Shown piece after piece: positions 21,703 through 31,582 of a stretch of DNA of 64,000 nucleotides. A program made the translations under genes and the position numbers. The notes beneath the pieces were generated by a model. That model searched no databases, was not told the origin of the DNA, and was given only the letters and a program-made list of their open reading frames with translations. The DNA comes from an uncultured Pelagibacteraceae bacterium (GTDB lineage Bacteria > Pseudomonadota > Alphaproteobacteria > Pelagibacterales > Pelagibacteraceae), in contig CACGIZ010000001.1 of NCBI GenBank assembly GCA_902573235.1, forward strand, positions 62,001 to 126,000, in the 5' to 3' direction. Position 1 is the stretch's first letter, and each line of letters begins with the position of its first letter.

Positions 21703-22845
21703 TTAATTTCCTCTCTGATATTTTAAACTTAGATATAAGTACCCATAAATAACCAAAAAAAGTAAAATTGGTATAAAAAAATAATTTATTAATTTTTCTA
21801 AATTTTCAATAGTGTTTGATAATGAAATTTCAGAAATAATTAAAAGACTTGTTCCTAAAAAAAATTTAAAAAAATTTTTTAATTTATAATTTTGATTATC
21901 TTTACTTGAAATTATTATTAAAGATGAGGTCAGGCCAATTAAAATTATAAATATAGGTGCAAAAAATCTTTTTAGAAATTCTTCAGAGATAGCTGGAGAA
22001 ATTTCAAATGCACAACCTTTAAAGAAATTCTTATTCTTTTCATTTAATTCTGATTTTCTGTAGTTTTCAATAATTTGAATACACCTAATCAAATCGTAAG
22101 TTTTCATCTCTTGTGTTTTTTGGTTTGTAATCGTATTGGTATCAAATTTATTTAAGTCAAGAGTAAATTTTGAAAAATCAATTATATTTTGATTATTATT
22201 TTCGGTATTAATTATTTTTCCTTCATTTAAAACTATTTTTTGAGAGCCGTTAGTTGTAGTAATGATCTCTCCTGTTTTTGCGACTACAATTTGAGATTGA
22301 TCTTTATTGATTTTTTCTTTTATAATAATATTCTTTAAAAGGTTGTCTTCTTTTTTATCTACAAAGATTGTGAGTTTTTCTACTGTATCTATAAATTTCT
22401 TTTCTTTTATTATTGAAGAGAACAAATCTATGTTGGATGTCCTAAAAAAAGATCTTCCTTTGTCAAGTGTATATGGAACAACAAATGAAGTTAGTAAAAT
22501 TTGAACAAAAAAATATAAAATAGATATTTTAATTATTATATTTGCAAAATTTAATTTTGTAATACCATTTATCCAATATATGATTAATTCATTATTTAAC
22601 TCATAATTAATTAATACATAAAATAGTGATATCATAAACATAAATGGTAAGATATTGCTTAAAATTTTTGGGAGAGAAAATAGAGTAAAGGAAAAATAAA
22701 CTTTTAAACTATGTCCGTCTTCAGATACAAGATCTAAATAATTTACAGCTTGAATAATCCAAACAATAGTTGCAACACAGGTAATAGAAATGAATAAAAA
22801 TAGACTTATGTCTTTAATAATTTTTTTAAAAATTAATTTTTCCAT
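21703..22845 (-). CDS. lptF: LPS export permease LptF
   Basis: YjgP/YjgQ family topology; tandem with lptG. Confidence 0.88.
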   Translation of the reverse strand: MEKLIFKKIIKDISLFLFISITCVATIVWIIQAVNYLDLVSEDGHSLKVYFSFTLFSLPKILSNILPFMFMISLFYVLINYELNNELIIYWINGITKLNFANIIIKISILYFFVQILLTSFVVPYTLDKGRSFFRTSNIDLFSSIIKEKKFIDTVEKLTIFVDKKEDNLLKNIIIKEKINKDQSQIVVAKTGEIITTTNGSQKIVLNEGKIINTENNNQNIIDFSKFTLDLNKFDTNTITNQKTQEMKTYDLIRCIQIIENYRKSELNEKNKNFFKGCAFEISPAISEEFLKRFFAPIFIILIGLTSSLIIISSKDNQNYKLKNFFKFFLGTSLLIISEISLSNTIENLEKLINYFFIPILLFLVIYGYLYLSLKYQRGN

Positions 22846-22928
22846 TGAAATTTAACAAAATAATTACTATATATTTTCAACTTTTAGTTTACAATTTAAA
22901 TACAACCTAAAGTACATATATACTAAAA

Positions 22929-24398
22929 ATGTCAATAAAATTAAGCATTAAAAAGACTTTAAACCAAAATGTAGTTAAAAATTACGTCTTTTTCACAAAT
23001 GAAGATTTTAAAATTAATGCATTAGATAAATCAGCTGTAGGTAAATATTCAGATCTAATAAAAAAAACTATTAACTCAAATGATTTAAAAAATAAAGAAT
23101 TTTTATCATTTAATTTAAATCCTTACCAAAAGATAATTCTAATTAAAATTAAAAAAGACCAATCTCCTTTAGAAAACGAAAAAACTGGTGCAAAATTTTT
23201 TAGTTATATAAGCTCAAACTTATTTTATAAAGTATCTTTTTTTGAACAAAATATCTATCAAATAAAATCAAATTCAAAAAATTTTTTTGATGAATTTATT
23301 TTGGGAGTAAAATTGAAGTCATATGTATTTAATAAATATAAAACAAAAAAAAATGACAAGACTTTAGATTTTGATCTATTTATAAAAAGAAATCAAATAA
23401 AATTTAATAAGAATAAAAGATATATATCTTTAATAGAGGGATCAAATTTTACAAAAGATCTGGTTTCTGAACCAGGAAACATTTTGCATCCAGATGAATA
23501 TGCACAAAGATTAAAAAAATTAAAAAAATTTGGTTTGAAGATTACAATTTATGATCAAAAAAAGTTAAAAAAAATGGGTATGAATGCTTTACTAGGAGTT
23601 GGACAAGGTAGTATTAGAGGTTCTTACCTAGTAACAATGGAATGGAAAGGCTCAAAATCAAAAAATAAACCTGTAGCATTCGTAGGTAAAGGTGTTTGTT
23701 TTGATACTGGTGGTATATCTCTTAAACCAGCAAAATTTATGGAAGACATGACTTATGATATGGCAGGATCAGCTGTAGTTGTGGGTTTGATGAAAAATCT
23801 TGCTTTAAGAAAAGCGAAAGTTAATGCAATTGGAGTGGTCGGTCTTGTAGAAAATATGCCAGGAGGAAATGCTCAAAGGCCGGGAGACATTGTAAAATCT
23901 TATAGCGGTAAAACTATTGAGGTATTAAATACAGATGCTGAAGGAAGACTAGTTTTAGCAGACGCTTTAACATTTACAGAAAAAAAATACAAACCACAAT
24001 TTATCATAGATTTAGCAACGTTAACTGGTGCAATCATTGTCTCATTAGGATCAGAATATGCAGGTCTTTTTTCAAATAATGATAAATTATCAAAGCAAAT
24101 TTTTGATTCTGGAAAAAAAGTTGACGAAAAAGTTTGGAGAATGCCTCTTCATAAAAATTATGATAAATTGATGGACTCAAAAAATGCTGATATGCAAAAT
24201 ATAAATTATGTAGGTGGAGCAGGGTCTACTACTGCAGCACAATTTTTACAAAGATTTATTTTGAAAAAAACACCTTGGGCTCATTTAGATATTGCAGGAA
24301 TGGCTTTTTCAAAATACGGAGGTGCTTTAAATTCAGGTGGTGCGACAGGTTTTGGAGTAAGATTATTAAATCAATTGATTGAGGATAATTATGAGTAA
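22929..24398 (+). CDS. pepA: Leucyl aminopeptidase
   Basis: VGKGVCFDTGGISLKPAKFMEDMTYDM, NTDAEGRLVLAD. Confidence 0.96.
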   Translation: MSIKLSIKKTLNQNVVKNYVFFTNEDFKINALDKSAVGKYSDLIKKTINSNDLKNKEFLSFNLNPYQKIILIKIKKDQSPLENEKTGAKFFSYISSNLFYKVSFFEQNIYQIKSNSKNFFDEFILGVKLKSYVFNKYKTKKNDKTLDFDLFIKRNQIKFNKNKRYISLIEGSNFTKDLVSEPGNILHPDEYAQRLKKLKKFGLKITIYDQKKLKKMGMNALLGVGQGSIRGSYLVTMEWKGSKSKNKPVAFVGKGVCFDTGGISLKPAKFMEDMTYDMAGSAVVVGLMKNLALRKAKVNAIGVVGLVENMPGGNAQRPGDIVKSYSGKTIEVLNTDAEGRLVLADALTFTEKKYKPQFIIDLATLTGAIIVSLGSEYAGLFSNNDKLSKQIFDSGKKVDEKVWRMPLHKNYDKLMDSKNADMQNINYVGGAGSTTAAQFLQRFILKKTPWAHLDIAGMAFSKYGGALNSGGATGFGVRLLNQLIEDNYE

Positions 24399-24801
24399 TA
24401 TTGAACAAACTTTATCAATAATTAAACCCGACGCAATTGAAAGAAACTTGGAAAATCAGATCAAAGAAATTTTTAAAAACAAAGGTTTTAAAATAATCAA
24501 AGAAAAGAAAATTCAAATTGAAAAATCAGAAGCAGAAAAATTTTATAAGGTACATGAAACAAAACCATTTTATAATGACTTATGTGAATATTTATCCTCC
24601 GGACCTATATTAGCAATGGTTCTAGAAAAAGAAAACGCAGTTCTGAAAAATAGAGAGTTAATGGGTGCTACTAATCCTGAAGATGCTTCTGAGGGAACTA
24701 TTCGAAAAAAATATGGTATTTCGATAGATAAAAATTCAGTGCATGGCTCAGATAGTGTTGAAAATGCTAAAATAGAAATAGAGTTTTTTTTTAAAGATTA
24801 A
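24391..24801 (+). CDS. ndk: Nucleoside diphosphate kinase (start refined to ATG 24391)
   Basis: IEQTLSIIKPDAIERN, MGATNPEDASEGTIRKKYG, NSVHGSDS; ATGAGTAA overlap with the pepA stop. Confidence 0.96.
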   Translation: MSNIEQTLSIIKPDAIERNLENQIKEIFKNKGFKIIKEKKIQIEKSEAEKFYKVHETKPFYNDLCEYLSSGPILAMVLEKENAVLKNRELMGATNPEDASEGTIRKKYGISIDKNSVHGSDSVENAKIEIEFFFKD

Positions 24802-25372
24802 AAATTTTCATTATTGCTTTAGGGTACAAAATATGTTCTTGATGAAGAATTCTTTTTGCAAGCTTTTTGTGATTTTCTTTTTTTTTAATCCTGACTTTTT
24901 TTTGTAAAATTATCTTTCCCGAATCTAATCTTGAACTAACATAGTGAACAGTGCATCCACTATATTTTTCATTATTTTCGATCACTCTTTTGTGGGTATT
25001 AAGCCCTTTATATTTTGGCAATAATGATGGGTGAATATTTAATATTTTATAACCAAATTTTTTTATAAAATTTTTAGATAAAATTTTCATGAATCCAGCT
25101 AAACAAATTAAATTAATTTTTTTTTTTCTTAGGTCTTTAAGAATTCTGTTTTCTGACTTTGATTTATTTACAAAACTATAAACTTTAAAATCAATATTAA
25201 AATTTTTAGGATATCTTAAACCCTTGGCTTTTTTTTTATTTGATACGACAAATTTAATTTGAATAGGAGATTTTTCATTGAGTGAAAATTTTATAAGATT
25301 TTCTAAATTACTACCATTACCAGAAATAAAGATTGCTGTATTTTTTTTTTTAAAACCAATTGATTTTGCCAT
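24791..25372 (-). CDS. purN: Phosphoribosylglycinamide formyltransferase
   Basis: FISGNGSNLENLI, LNIHPSLLPKYKGLNTH. Confidence 0.95.
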   Translation of the reverse strand: MAKSIGFKKKNTAIFISGNGSNLENLIKFSLNEKSPIQIKFVVSNKKKAKGLRYPKNFNIDFKVYSFVNKSKSENRILKDLRKKKINLICLAGFMKILSKNFIKKFGYKILNIHPSLLPKYKGLNTHKRVIENNEKYSGCTVHYVSSRLDSGKIILQKKVRIKKKENHKKLAKRILHQEHILYPKAIMKIFNL

Positions 25373-26378
25373 TTAATTTTATCTTTTTTGATCCATGAGA
25401 TATTTTGCCAATTATATATGGTTTATAATTTTTAGAAAAAAATTTATCAATCTTTTTTATATTTTTTGGTTTTACTATTAAACAAAACCCAATTCCACAA
25501 TTAAAAGTTTTTAACATTTCTTTATCCTTAATATCATTTTTTTTTAACCATTTAAAAATTTTTAAAGTAATAATTTTTCTTAAATCGATTTCAGCACAAA
25601 GTTTATTTGGAATAATTCTCTTAATATTATCCTCTAATCCACCTCCAGTTATATTAGCACAGCCTTGTATCAAATTTTTATCAATTAGTTTTAATATCTC
25701 ATTCACGTAAATTTTTGTTGGTTTAATTAATTCTTTTTTTAAAAAAGAATTTTTAACTAATTTTACTTTTTTTTTTTTTATAATATTTCTTACTAAAGAG
25801 TACCCATTAGAATGTAGACCATTTGAGGGTATTGCTAATATAAAGTCACCGTTTTTTATTTTTTCTTTTTTTAAAATTTTTTTTTGATCAACTATACCAA
25901 CAGCAAAGCCTGCAATATCAAACTTTCCTCTTTCATAGGTATCTGGCATTTCAGCAGTCTCACCACCAACTAGATCGCAACTGGCAAATTTACAACCTTT
26001 TAATATACCTTTAACTATTGATTTTAATTTTGGTAAATCAATCTTATTAATTGATATATAATCTAAAAATAGAAGAGGTTTTGCTCCTTGCACAATTAAA
26101 TCATTTACACTCATTGCTACAAGATCGATACCTATAGTATCATATTTTTGCATCATATTAGCTATTTCGATTTTTGTTCCCACACCATCCGTACATGCAA
26201 CAATTTTTGGATTTTTTATATTTTTTGGAATATCGCTTATTGAGCCAAAACTACCAATATTATTAAACTTTTTTTTGCCCCTTTTTTTTGTTGATATTTT
26301 AGAAATGAAAGAAACAAATTTATCTGCAGCTTTTATATCCACACCGCTTTTTTTATATGTAAATAGGTTTTTATTCAT
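25350..26378 (-). CDS. purM: Phosphoribosylformylglycinamidine cyclo-ligase
   Basis: YKKSGVDIKAADKFV, ACTDGVGTKIEIA, GLHSNGYSLVR. Confidence 0.96.
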   Translation of the reverse strand: MNKNLFTYKKSGVDIKAADKFVSFISKISTKKRGKKKFNNIGSFGSISDIPKNIKNPKIVACTDGVGTKIEIANMMQKYDTIGIDLVAMSVNDLIVQGAKPLLFLDYISINKIDLPKLKSIVKGILKGCKFASCDLVGGETAEMPDTYERGKFDIAGFAVGIVDQKKILKKEKIKNGDFILAIPSNGLHSNGYSLVRNIIKKKKVKLVKNSFLKKELIKPTKIYVNEILKLIDKNLIQGCANITGGGLEDNIKRIIPNKLCAEIDLRKIITLKIFKWLKKNDIKDKEMLKTFNCGIGFCLIVKPKNIKKIDKFFSKNYKPYIIGKISHGSKKIKLNGKINWF

Positions 26379-26389
26379 TATTATATGGT

Positions 26390-27469
26390 ATGAAAAGTAA
26401 TACTATAAATTTTCATTATAAAATCTTATATATATTTTTTTTATTTCTATCTCTAAATATATTTTTTTTTTCCACAGATAATTGCAAAGCAAAAGCTTTC
26501 GATATAGATAACATTAACATTTCACAACCATTTGAGATCAATTTTAATAAGAATGATGTTATAGATGAAGGTTTTAAAAAAGCTTATCAAAATTTAATTA
26601 AATTAATTTTGAATTCATCAGATCAAAAAAAAATTAAAAAAATAAAATTAAACGAGATAAAAGGAATGGTTGAGTCTTTTACGATTAAAGAAGAAAAGTT
26701 TATAAATGAAATTTATTATGTTAATTTAGGAGTTTCTTTTAATAGAAAGAAAATATTCAATTTTTTAGAAAAAAATAATATTTTTCCCTCAGTTCCTTTA
26801 AATAAAAAAATCTTGTTTATACCAGTAATAATTGATGAGGAAAAAAAACAATTATTAATTTTTTCAAAAAATAAAATATTTAAGGAATGGAATAAAGAAA
26901 TCAAAGATTTTTATTTAATCAAATACATCTTGCCAACAGAGGATCTTGAACATTTAAATTTAATTAAAAATAAATTTGAGCTTATTGAAGATTATGATTT
27001 TAGAGAAATAATAGATAAATATAATCTTAATGACTCAATTATTGCACTAATTTTCAAGGGAAAAAATGAAATTAGAGTTTTGTCTAAAATAGATATTCAA
27101 AATAATTTAACGATCAAAAATCAATCTTTTCCAGATTTAGATTTAAATAATGATATTGAAATTCAAGAAATGATTAAGCAATTAAAAATAATATACGAAG
27201 ATTATTGGAAAAATTCTAATCAAATTAACACATCAATTAGATTACCATTAAATATAAAGATAAGTAATAATGATAGTTTAAAAATCATAAATTTTGAAAA
27301 AAAAATGATTGAAACAGATCTTATATATGATTTTTTTGTTAAAAAATTTGATAAAAATTTTACTTATTATCAAATTATTTTTAATGGTACACCTAATGTA
27401 TTTTTAAAAACTATGAGTAACAATAATTATGAATTTAATACTCAAAATAATGTGTGGTTATTAGAATGA
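26390..27469 (+). CDS. DUF2066-like secreted/membrane-anchored protein
   Basis: N-terminal hydrophobic segment; position between purM and the hda-like gene matches DUF2066 proteins. Confidence 0.6.
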   Translation: MKSNTINFHYKILYIFFLFLSLNIFFFSTDNCKAKAFDIDNINISQPFEINFNKNDVIDEGFKKAYQNLIKLILNSSDQKKIKKIKLNEIKGMVESFTIKEEKFINEIYYVNLGVSFNRKKIFNFLEKNNIFPSVPLNKKILFIPVIIDEEKKQLLIFSKNKIFKEWNKEIKDFYLIKYILPTEDLEHLNLIKNKFELIEDYDFREIIDKYNLNDSIIALIFKGKNEIRVLSKIDIQNNLTIKNQSFPDLDLNNDIEIQEMIKQLKIIYEDYWKNSNQINTSIRLPLNIKISNNDSLKIINFEKKMIETDLIYDFFVKKFDKNFTYYQIIFNGTPNVFLKTMSNNNYEFNTQNNVWLLE

Positions 27470-28128
27470 AATACGAAAATCAAAAAATCATTAAATTTGA
27501 TAATGATCAAAATTTTGAATATGAAGATTTTTACATTTCAAAAAGTAATGATCATATTTTTTCACTATTAGAGAAATGGCCAAAATGGTCAAAAAATTTC
27601 TTAAATATTAGTGGTGAAGCTTTTTCAGGCAAAACTCACTTAGTGGATATTTTTTTAAAAAAGTTTAAAGGAATAAAAATTGTGGCAAATCATTTAAGTA
27701 ATAGAAATCTTGAAGATATAAAGCTTTATCAAAATGTGATTTTAGAAAATTTGAATAAAAATGTTAATGAAGAATTACTATATACTTTGTGTAACATCAT
27801 TGATCAAGATAACAAATATTTAATTGTTACTTCAAGAAAACCAATAGTTAATATAAAATTTAAATTAAATGATTTAAACTCAAGGGCAAAAAACTTTCTT
27901 TTGCAAAAAATTGAAAAACCAGATGATGAGATGATTTATGCTTTGATATTAAAAAATTTATCAGATAGACAAATTTTAATTGATAAAAAGTTGATTAGTT
28001 TCATTTTGAAAAGAATAGATAGATCTTATAGTAAAATCTATGAATTTATATATAAGATCGATGAATTGAGTTTAAAAAAAAAAAAATCTATTGATTTAAG
28101 GATCATAAAAGAAGTTTTAGGAGAATAA
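27454..28128 (+). CDS. hda: DnaA-related Hda-like protein
   Basis: EDFYISKSNDHIFSLLEKWP, Walker-A-like SGEAFSGKTHLVD. Confidence 0.75.
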   Translation: MVIRMKYENQKIIKFDNDQNFEYEDFYISKSNDHIFSLLEKWPKWSKNFLNISGEAFSGKTHLVDIFLKKFKGIKIVANHLSNRNLEDIKLYQNVILENLNKNVNEELLYTLCNIIDQDNKYLIVTSRKPIVNIKFKLNDLNSRAKNFLLQKIEKPDDEMIYALILKNLSDRQILIDKKLISFILKRIDRSYSKIYEFIYKIDELSLKKKKSIDLRIIKEVLGE

Positions 28129-29913
28129 TTGAATAAATATAGAAGTCACTATTGTAACAACCTTAGAAAAAAAGATGTAGGAAGTAAAGTACTACTTGCT
28201 GGTTGGATTAATAAAAAAAGAGATCATGGAAACTTACTATTTATAGACCTAAGAGATAATTATGGAATAACTCAATGCATAATAGATAAAGAGAATTCTA
28301 ATTTTTCTAGTTTAGAAAAAATACAACTCGAAACAGTCGTGAAAGTAGAAGGCGAAGTTATTAATAGATCAAATGAAACTATTAATAAGGAAATAGCTAC
28401 TGGAGAAATAGAGGTAAAGATTCAAAAATTCGAAGTACTTGGAGTATGTAAAGAATTACCAATGCCAATTTTTAGCGATCAAGAATATTCAGAAGAGATT
28501 AGATTAAAATATAGATTTTTAGATTTAAGAAGAAAAAAAATTCATGAAAATATAATTTTAAGATCAAAAGTCATTTCATTTATAAGAAATGAAATGTACA
28601 ATTATGGATTTCTTGAATTTCAAACACCTATTTTGACATCATCAAGTCCAGAGGGTGCTCGTGATTTTCTTGTGCCTAGCAGATTAAACCCTGGAAAATT
28701 TTATGCTCTTCCACAAGCACCTCAGCAATTTAAACAATTAATAATGGTATCTGGATTTGATAAATATTTTCAAATCGCACCATGCTTTCGAGATGAAGAC
28801 GCTAGAGCTGATCGAAGTCCTGGTGAATTTTATCAACTTGATTTAGAAATGTCTTTTGTTGAACAAGAAGATATTTTTGAAGTTGTTGAAAAAATGCTAA
28901 TTAATACATTTAAAAAATTTTCTAATAAAAAACTTATGTATGATAAATTTCCGAAAATTTCTTATGCAGATGCCATGATGAAATATGGAACCGATAAACC
29001 AGATTTAAGAAATCCATTATTAATTAACGATATAACAGAAATTTTTTTAAGAAAAGATGTTTCTTTTGAGATATTTAAAAAACTTGTAAAAAAAGGTTTT
29101 AATGTCAGATGTATTGTAACTCAAAATACTAAAGACAGACCCAGAAGTTTTTTTGATAACATAGATAAATGGGCCAAAGATCAAGGTGCATCAGGATTAG
29201 CTTATTTCACAATTGAGAAAGAAGCGCAAATTCAAGCTAAAGGACCTATAGGAAAGTTTTTTTCTGAGGAAGCTTTAGCCGAAATAATGAAAAAAACTAA
29301 GGCAAAAGTAGGTGATAGTATTTTCATGGCTTGTAATAATCAAAAAGAATTAGAAAAAATCACTTCACTGGCCAGAGAAAAAATTGCAAAAGATTTAGGA
29401 TTAATTAATGAAAATATTTTTGCTTTCTGTTGGATTGTTGATTATCCAATGTTTGAAAAAAATGAACAAACGAATAAAATTGAATTTAGTCACAATCCTT
29501 TTTCTATGCCTCAAGGAGATCTTAAAAAGATTAATTTTGATAATCCTTTAGATATTTTGGCATATCAATATGATATTGTTTGCAATGGTGTAGAGCTCTC
29601 CTCAGGAGCAATTAGAAATCATAAACCTGAATTAATGTATAAACTTTTTTCAATAGCAGGTTATACCAGTCAACAAGTCGATGAAAAGTTTAGTGGAATG
29701 ATAAATGCACTTAGTTATGGAGCGCCACCTCATGGAGGTATAGCTCCAGGTATAGATAGAATAGTAATGTTGTTAGCTGATGAAAAAAATATAAGAGAAG
29801 TAACAATGTTTCCTATGAATCAGAATGCACAAGATCTTATGATGAATGCACCCTCTGAAGTTAACGAAAATCAACTTAAAGAGCTTAGTTTATCGTTAAA
29901 ATTAAAGAAATAA
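28129..29913 (+). CDS. aspS: Aspartyl-tRNA synthetase (TTG start)
   Basis: QAPQQFKQLIMVSGFDKYFQIAPCFRDEDARADR, GAPPHGGIAPGIDR. Confidence 0.97.
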   Translation: MNKYRSHYCNNLRKKDVGSKVLLAGWINKKRDHGNLLFIDLRDNYGITQCIIDKENSNFSSLEKIQLETVVKVEGEVINRSNETINKEIATGEIEVKIQKFEVLGVCKELPMPIFSDQEYSEEIRLKYRFLDLRRKKIHENIILRSKVISFIRNEMYNYGFLEFQTPILTSSSPEGARDFLVPSRLNPGKFYALPQAPQQFKQLIMVSGFDKYFQIAPCFRDEDARADRSPGEFYQLDLEMSFVEQEDIFEVVEKMLINTFKKFSNKKLMYDKFPKISYADAMMKYGTDKPDLRNPLLINDITEIFLRKDVSFEIFKKLVKKGFNVRCIVTQNTKDRPRSFFDNIDKWAKDQGASGLAYFTIEKEAQIQAKGPIGKFFSEEALAEIMKKTKAKVGDSIFMACNNQKELEKITSLAREKIAKDLGLINENIFAFCWIVDYPMFEKNEQTNKIEFSHNPFSMPQGDLKKINFDNPLDILAYQYDIVCNGVELSSGAIRNHKPELMYKLFSIAGYTSQQVDEKFSGMINALSYGAPPHGGIAPGIDRIVMLLADEKNIREVTMFPMNQNAQDLMMNAPSEVNENQLKELSLSLKLKK

Positions 29914-29914
29914 T

Positions 29915-30739
29915 TTATTTTTTTCCTTTTAAATTTATTTTGACATCTGATAAATCAACTAAATTTTTTTTGTAATTATTTCTTACAAAGCCTTTACTAG
30001 TAATATCTTTTACTATTTTTAATAATTGATTCTGGTTCTCTAGATTTTGTTCATCAATAACTGCATTTTCTGAGCTGCCGATGGATGGTGTATGTGCTAA
30101 ATCCTCTCTATTCTGATAAGATATTGCCAATTCTCTAAATATATAGTCTAAGATTGAGGATGCACTTAAAATTCTATCATTTCCGTGAACCTTACCTGAA
30201 GGTTCAAATTTTGTCCCTACAAAAGCATTTATAAATTCATCCAAAGGTACTCCATATTGGAGACCTAAAGAGACAGCAATTGCAAAATTATTCATCAGAG
30301 CTTTTACTAATTCGCCTTCTTTGCTAGTATCAATAAATATTTCACCAATTTTTCCATCCTCATATTCACCAGTATGTAGGTAAACTTTATGATCACCAAT
30401 TGTAGCTTTTTGTATATAGCCTTTTCTTCTATCAGGCATACTAAATCTTTTTCCGTTTGTTTCAGAAATATTTTTATTTGCTTTAATAATATTTTCTAAA
30501 TTATGAGGATTTTTTTGTTCAACACTAGCAACAATATCTATTTTTTTATTTTCAATAATCTTATTATTTTTAGAGTCTAAATTTTTTGTTTTTCTATTAT
30601 CAAGTTTAATGTCTAAAACCTCAAATTTACCATCATCTCTTTTTTCTAAACTCTTAAGCTCAGTCTCATTAATATCATCTAAGTAATGACTTACTTTAAA
30701 ATTGCATGTATAATATGTTTCAACTAAATATTTTGCCAT
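29915..30739 (-). CDS. NrdJ C-terminal-like / TSCPD-domain protein without catalytic barrel
   Basis: [70 protein letters not shown] resembles the C-terminus of B12-dependent RNR. Confidence 0.75.
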   Translation of the reverse strand: MAKYLVETYYTCNFKVSHYLDDINETELKSLEKRDDGKFEVLDIKLDNRKTKNLDSKNNKIIENKKIDIVASVEQKNPHNLENIIKANKNISETNGKRFSMPDRRKGYIQKATIGDHKVYLHTGEYEDGKIGEIFIDTSKEGELVKALMNNFAIAVSLGLQYGVPLDEFINAFVGTKFEPSGKVHGNDRILSASSILDYIFRELAISYQNREDLAHTPSIGSSENAVIDEQNLENQNQLLKIVKDITSKGFVRNNYKKNLVDLSDVKINLKGKK

Positions 30740-30852
30740 TAAAATATTACTTTTTTAATTTATTTAAATTATGATTCAATTTATTTATATACAAAATCAA
30801 ATTTTAGTCTAATTTAATTTATACAATCTTAAATTGAACTATAATAATTTTT

Positions 30853-31212
30853 ATGTTGACACTTATTAAAAAAATTTTTACTTGGTGGAATCGTGACACT
30901 TTTGGAACAAGGTTATATACAATTTTTTTTGGAAGATTTGTGGGTAAAGATGAATTTGGAAATAAATATTATGAAAGTAAAAAAGGAAAAAGGTGGGTAA
31001 TATACTCTGATGAAATTGATGCATCTAAAATACCGGTAGAATGGTTTTCATGGATGCATTTTACAACTAATAAAATAGAAAATGACCATAATTTTAAGAA
31101 ATATGATTGGCAAAAACCTCATAGACCTAATTTGACTGGTACAGATTCGGCTTATTATCCAAATAAAAATAAAAATGTTACTGAAAAAAAATATAAAAGT
31201 TGGAAAAAATAA
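30853..31212 (+). CDS. NDUFA12/17.2 kDa NADH:ubiquinone oxidoreductase-family protein
   Basis: KIFTWWNRDTFGTRLYT, RWVIYSDEIDASKIPVEWFSWMHF. Confidence 0.9.
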   Translation: MLTLIKKIFTWWNRDTFGTRLYTIFFGRFVGKDEFGNKYYESKKGKRWVIYSDEIDASKIPVEWFSWMHFTTNKIENDHNFKKYDWQKPHRPNLTGTDSAYYPNKNKNVTEKKYKSWKK

Positions 31213-31582
31213 ATTTTATATTTTGACAATAATATTGACTCAATTTTTAATATTTTCTTTTAACTCATATTCAGAAAATGATTTAGAGGGAAACTTTACT
31301 GATATTCAAGTACTAGATAAAATTAGTTCAAAAAACATATTATTAAAACTCGAGAATGGAAAAGAGACCAAACATAAAGATCTCATAATAAAAAGTATGA
31401 AATGTAAAAACTCAGAATTTGATGATAATCCAGAAATAACTGCGTATATCCAGGTTAAAGACATTACTAAAAAGAGCAATGATGATGTTTTTGTTTTTAA
31501 TGGTTGGATGTTTTCATCTAGTCCATCTATAACACCATTTGATCATCCTGTTTATGATATTTGGCTTGTAAATTGTTATTAA
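31175..31582 (+). CDS. DUF2155-domain secreted protein
   Basis: Hydrophobic N-terminus; VFNGWMFSSSPSITPFDHPVYDIWLVNC. Confidence 0.85.
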   Translation: MLLKKNIKVGKNKFYILTIILTQFLIFSFNSYSENDLEGNFTDIQVLDKISSKNILLKLENGKETKHKDLIIKSMKCKNSEFDDNPEITAYIQVKDITKKSNDDVFVFNGWMFSSSPSITPFDHPVYDIWLVNCY

